The notes beneath the pieces were generated by a model that was given only the letters and a program-made list of their open reading frames with translations, had not been told where the DNA came from and ran no database searches. From positions 148,249-212,248 of the forward strand of contig PCBK01000189.1 in the NCBI GenBank assembly GCA_002731275.1: a DNA stretch of 64,000 nt. The letters are read 5' to 3'. Within the stretch, counting starts at the first letter, position 1; each line of letters starts with the position of its first letter. Shown one piece after another: positions 63,956-64,000 of this stretch. The DNA comes from Deltaproteobacteria bacterium (lineage in GTDB: Bacteria > Myxococcota_C > UBA6777). The position numbers were made by a program, and so were the translations under genes.

Positions 63956-64000
63956 GGGTCCGTAACTCAACGGCAGAGTACCTGGCTTTTAACCAGGGAG
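63956..64000 (+). tRNA. tRNA-Lys(TTT), copy 3, cut by the window end
   Basis: The 45 visible bases are identical to the first 45 bases of copy 1, through the anticodon arm. The remaining T arm and acceptor lie beyond the window, as may further copies. Confidence 0.85.

Overview
The window most resembles a chromosomal segment from a didermic, Myxococcota/Bradymonadales-like bacterium (former Deltaproteobacteria). This rests on protein content, not a database search. The pointers are AgmX/PglI-type TonB-like proteins with FHA domains, a Ser/Thr kinase with a linked ATPase, ECF sigma factors, lipoproteins that join Cys-rich/DNDCDG repeats to WD40 propellers, a giant CheB-CheR-PAS-histidine kinase, and a TIGR04552-like protein. 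I see no phage, transposase, CRISPR array, rRNA or conjugation genes. Most of the window looks like core or slowly evolving accessory chromosome.

Layout. 1-8.9 kb (+): a cluster like the Glt (gliding/trans-envelope) core of Myxococcus: TPR protein (5' end missing), TonB/AgmX-like protein, ECF sigma factor, small GltF/CglF-like periplasmic protein, FHA-TM-AgmX protein (GltG/PglI-like), TPR lipoprotein (GltE-like) and outer-membrane beta-barrel. 9.0-11.4 kb (+): three membrane/coiled-coil proteins. 11.9-17.2 kb: tyrS converging on acnA, which is divergent from a LysR regulator. 17.2-21.0 kb (-): Tat lipoprotein intradiol dioxygenase, a lipoprotein, a TIGR04552-like protein, a small unknown. 21.1-26.4 kb (-): imelysin / di-heme peroxidase-like (DUF1111) / imelysin / HTTM (vitamin-K-dependent carboxylase-like) operon, probably iron-linked. 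27.0-30.0 kb (-): SigZ-like sigma factor behind an ArsI-like C-As lyase, a TrmA/RlmD-family methyltransferase, a di-heme cytochrome lipoprotein. 30.4-33.8 kb (+): Cys-rich/WD40 lipoprotein and FHA protein. 33.8-38.2 kb (-): CheB-CheR-PAS-kinase with a CheY-like partner. 38.4-44.0 kb (+): Ser/Thr kinase-ATPase, 2OG-Fe oxygenase, a 42-bp tandem repeat array, a vWA lipoprotein. 44.0-45.2 kb (-): metallo-beta-lactamase-fold hydrolase and DUF2164. 45.5-51.3 kb (+): FHA protein, formyltransferase-hutG-hutF, ettA. 51.3-52.9 kb (-): second WD40 lipoprotein. 53.1-55.4 kb (+): creBC. 55.4-60.8 kb (-): GT2-DUF2062 and an RND exporter-acyltransferase-methyltransferase fusion, as in aryl-polyene-type lipid clusters. 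60.9-63.0 kb (+): two secreted unknowns. 63.2-64.0 kb (+): a 38-residue Arg/Lys-rich ORF whose stop codon abuts an attenuator-like pair of competing hairpins, then a tandem tRNA-Lys array running off the window.

The most unusual signals are the leader ORF/attenuator upstream of the tRNA-Lys array, the 42-bp repeats whose mini-hairpins covary, the carboxylase-like gene inside the imelysin operon, the ArsI-SigZ pair, and the three-domain lipid exporter fusion. Starts were moved downstream of the longest open frame where a Shine-Dalgarno sequence, signal peptide or family alignment favoured it.
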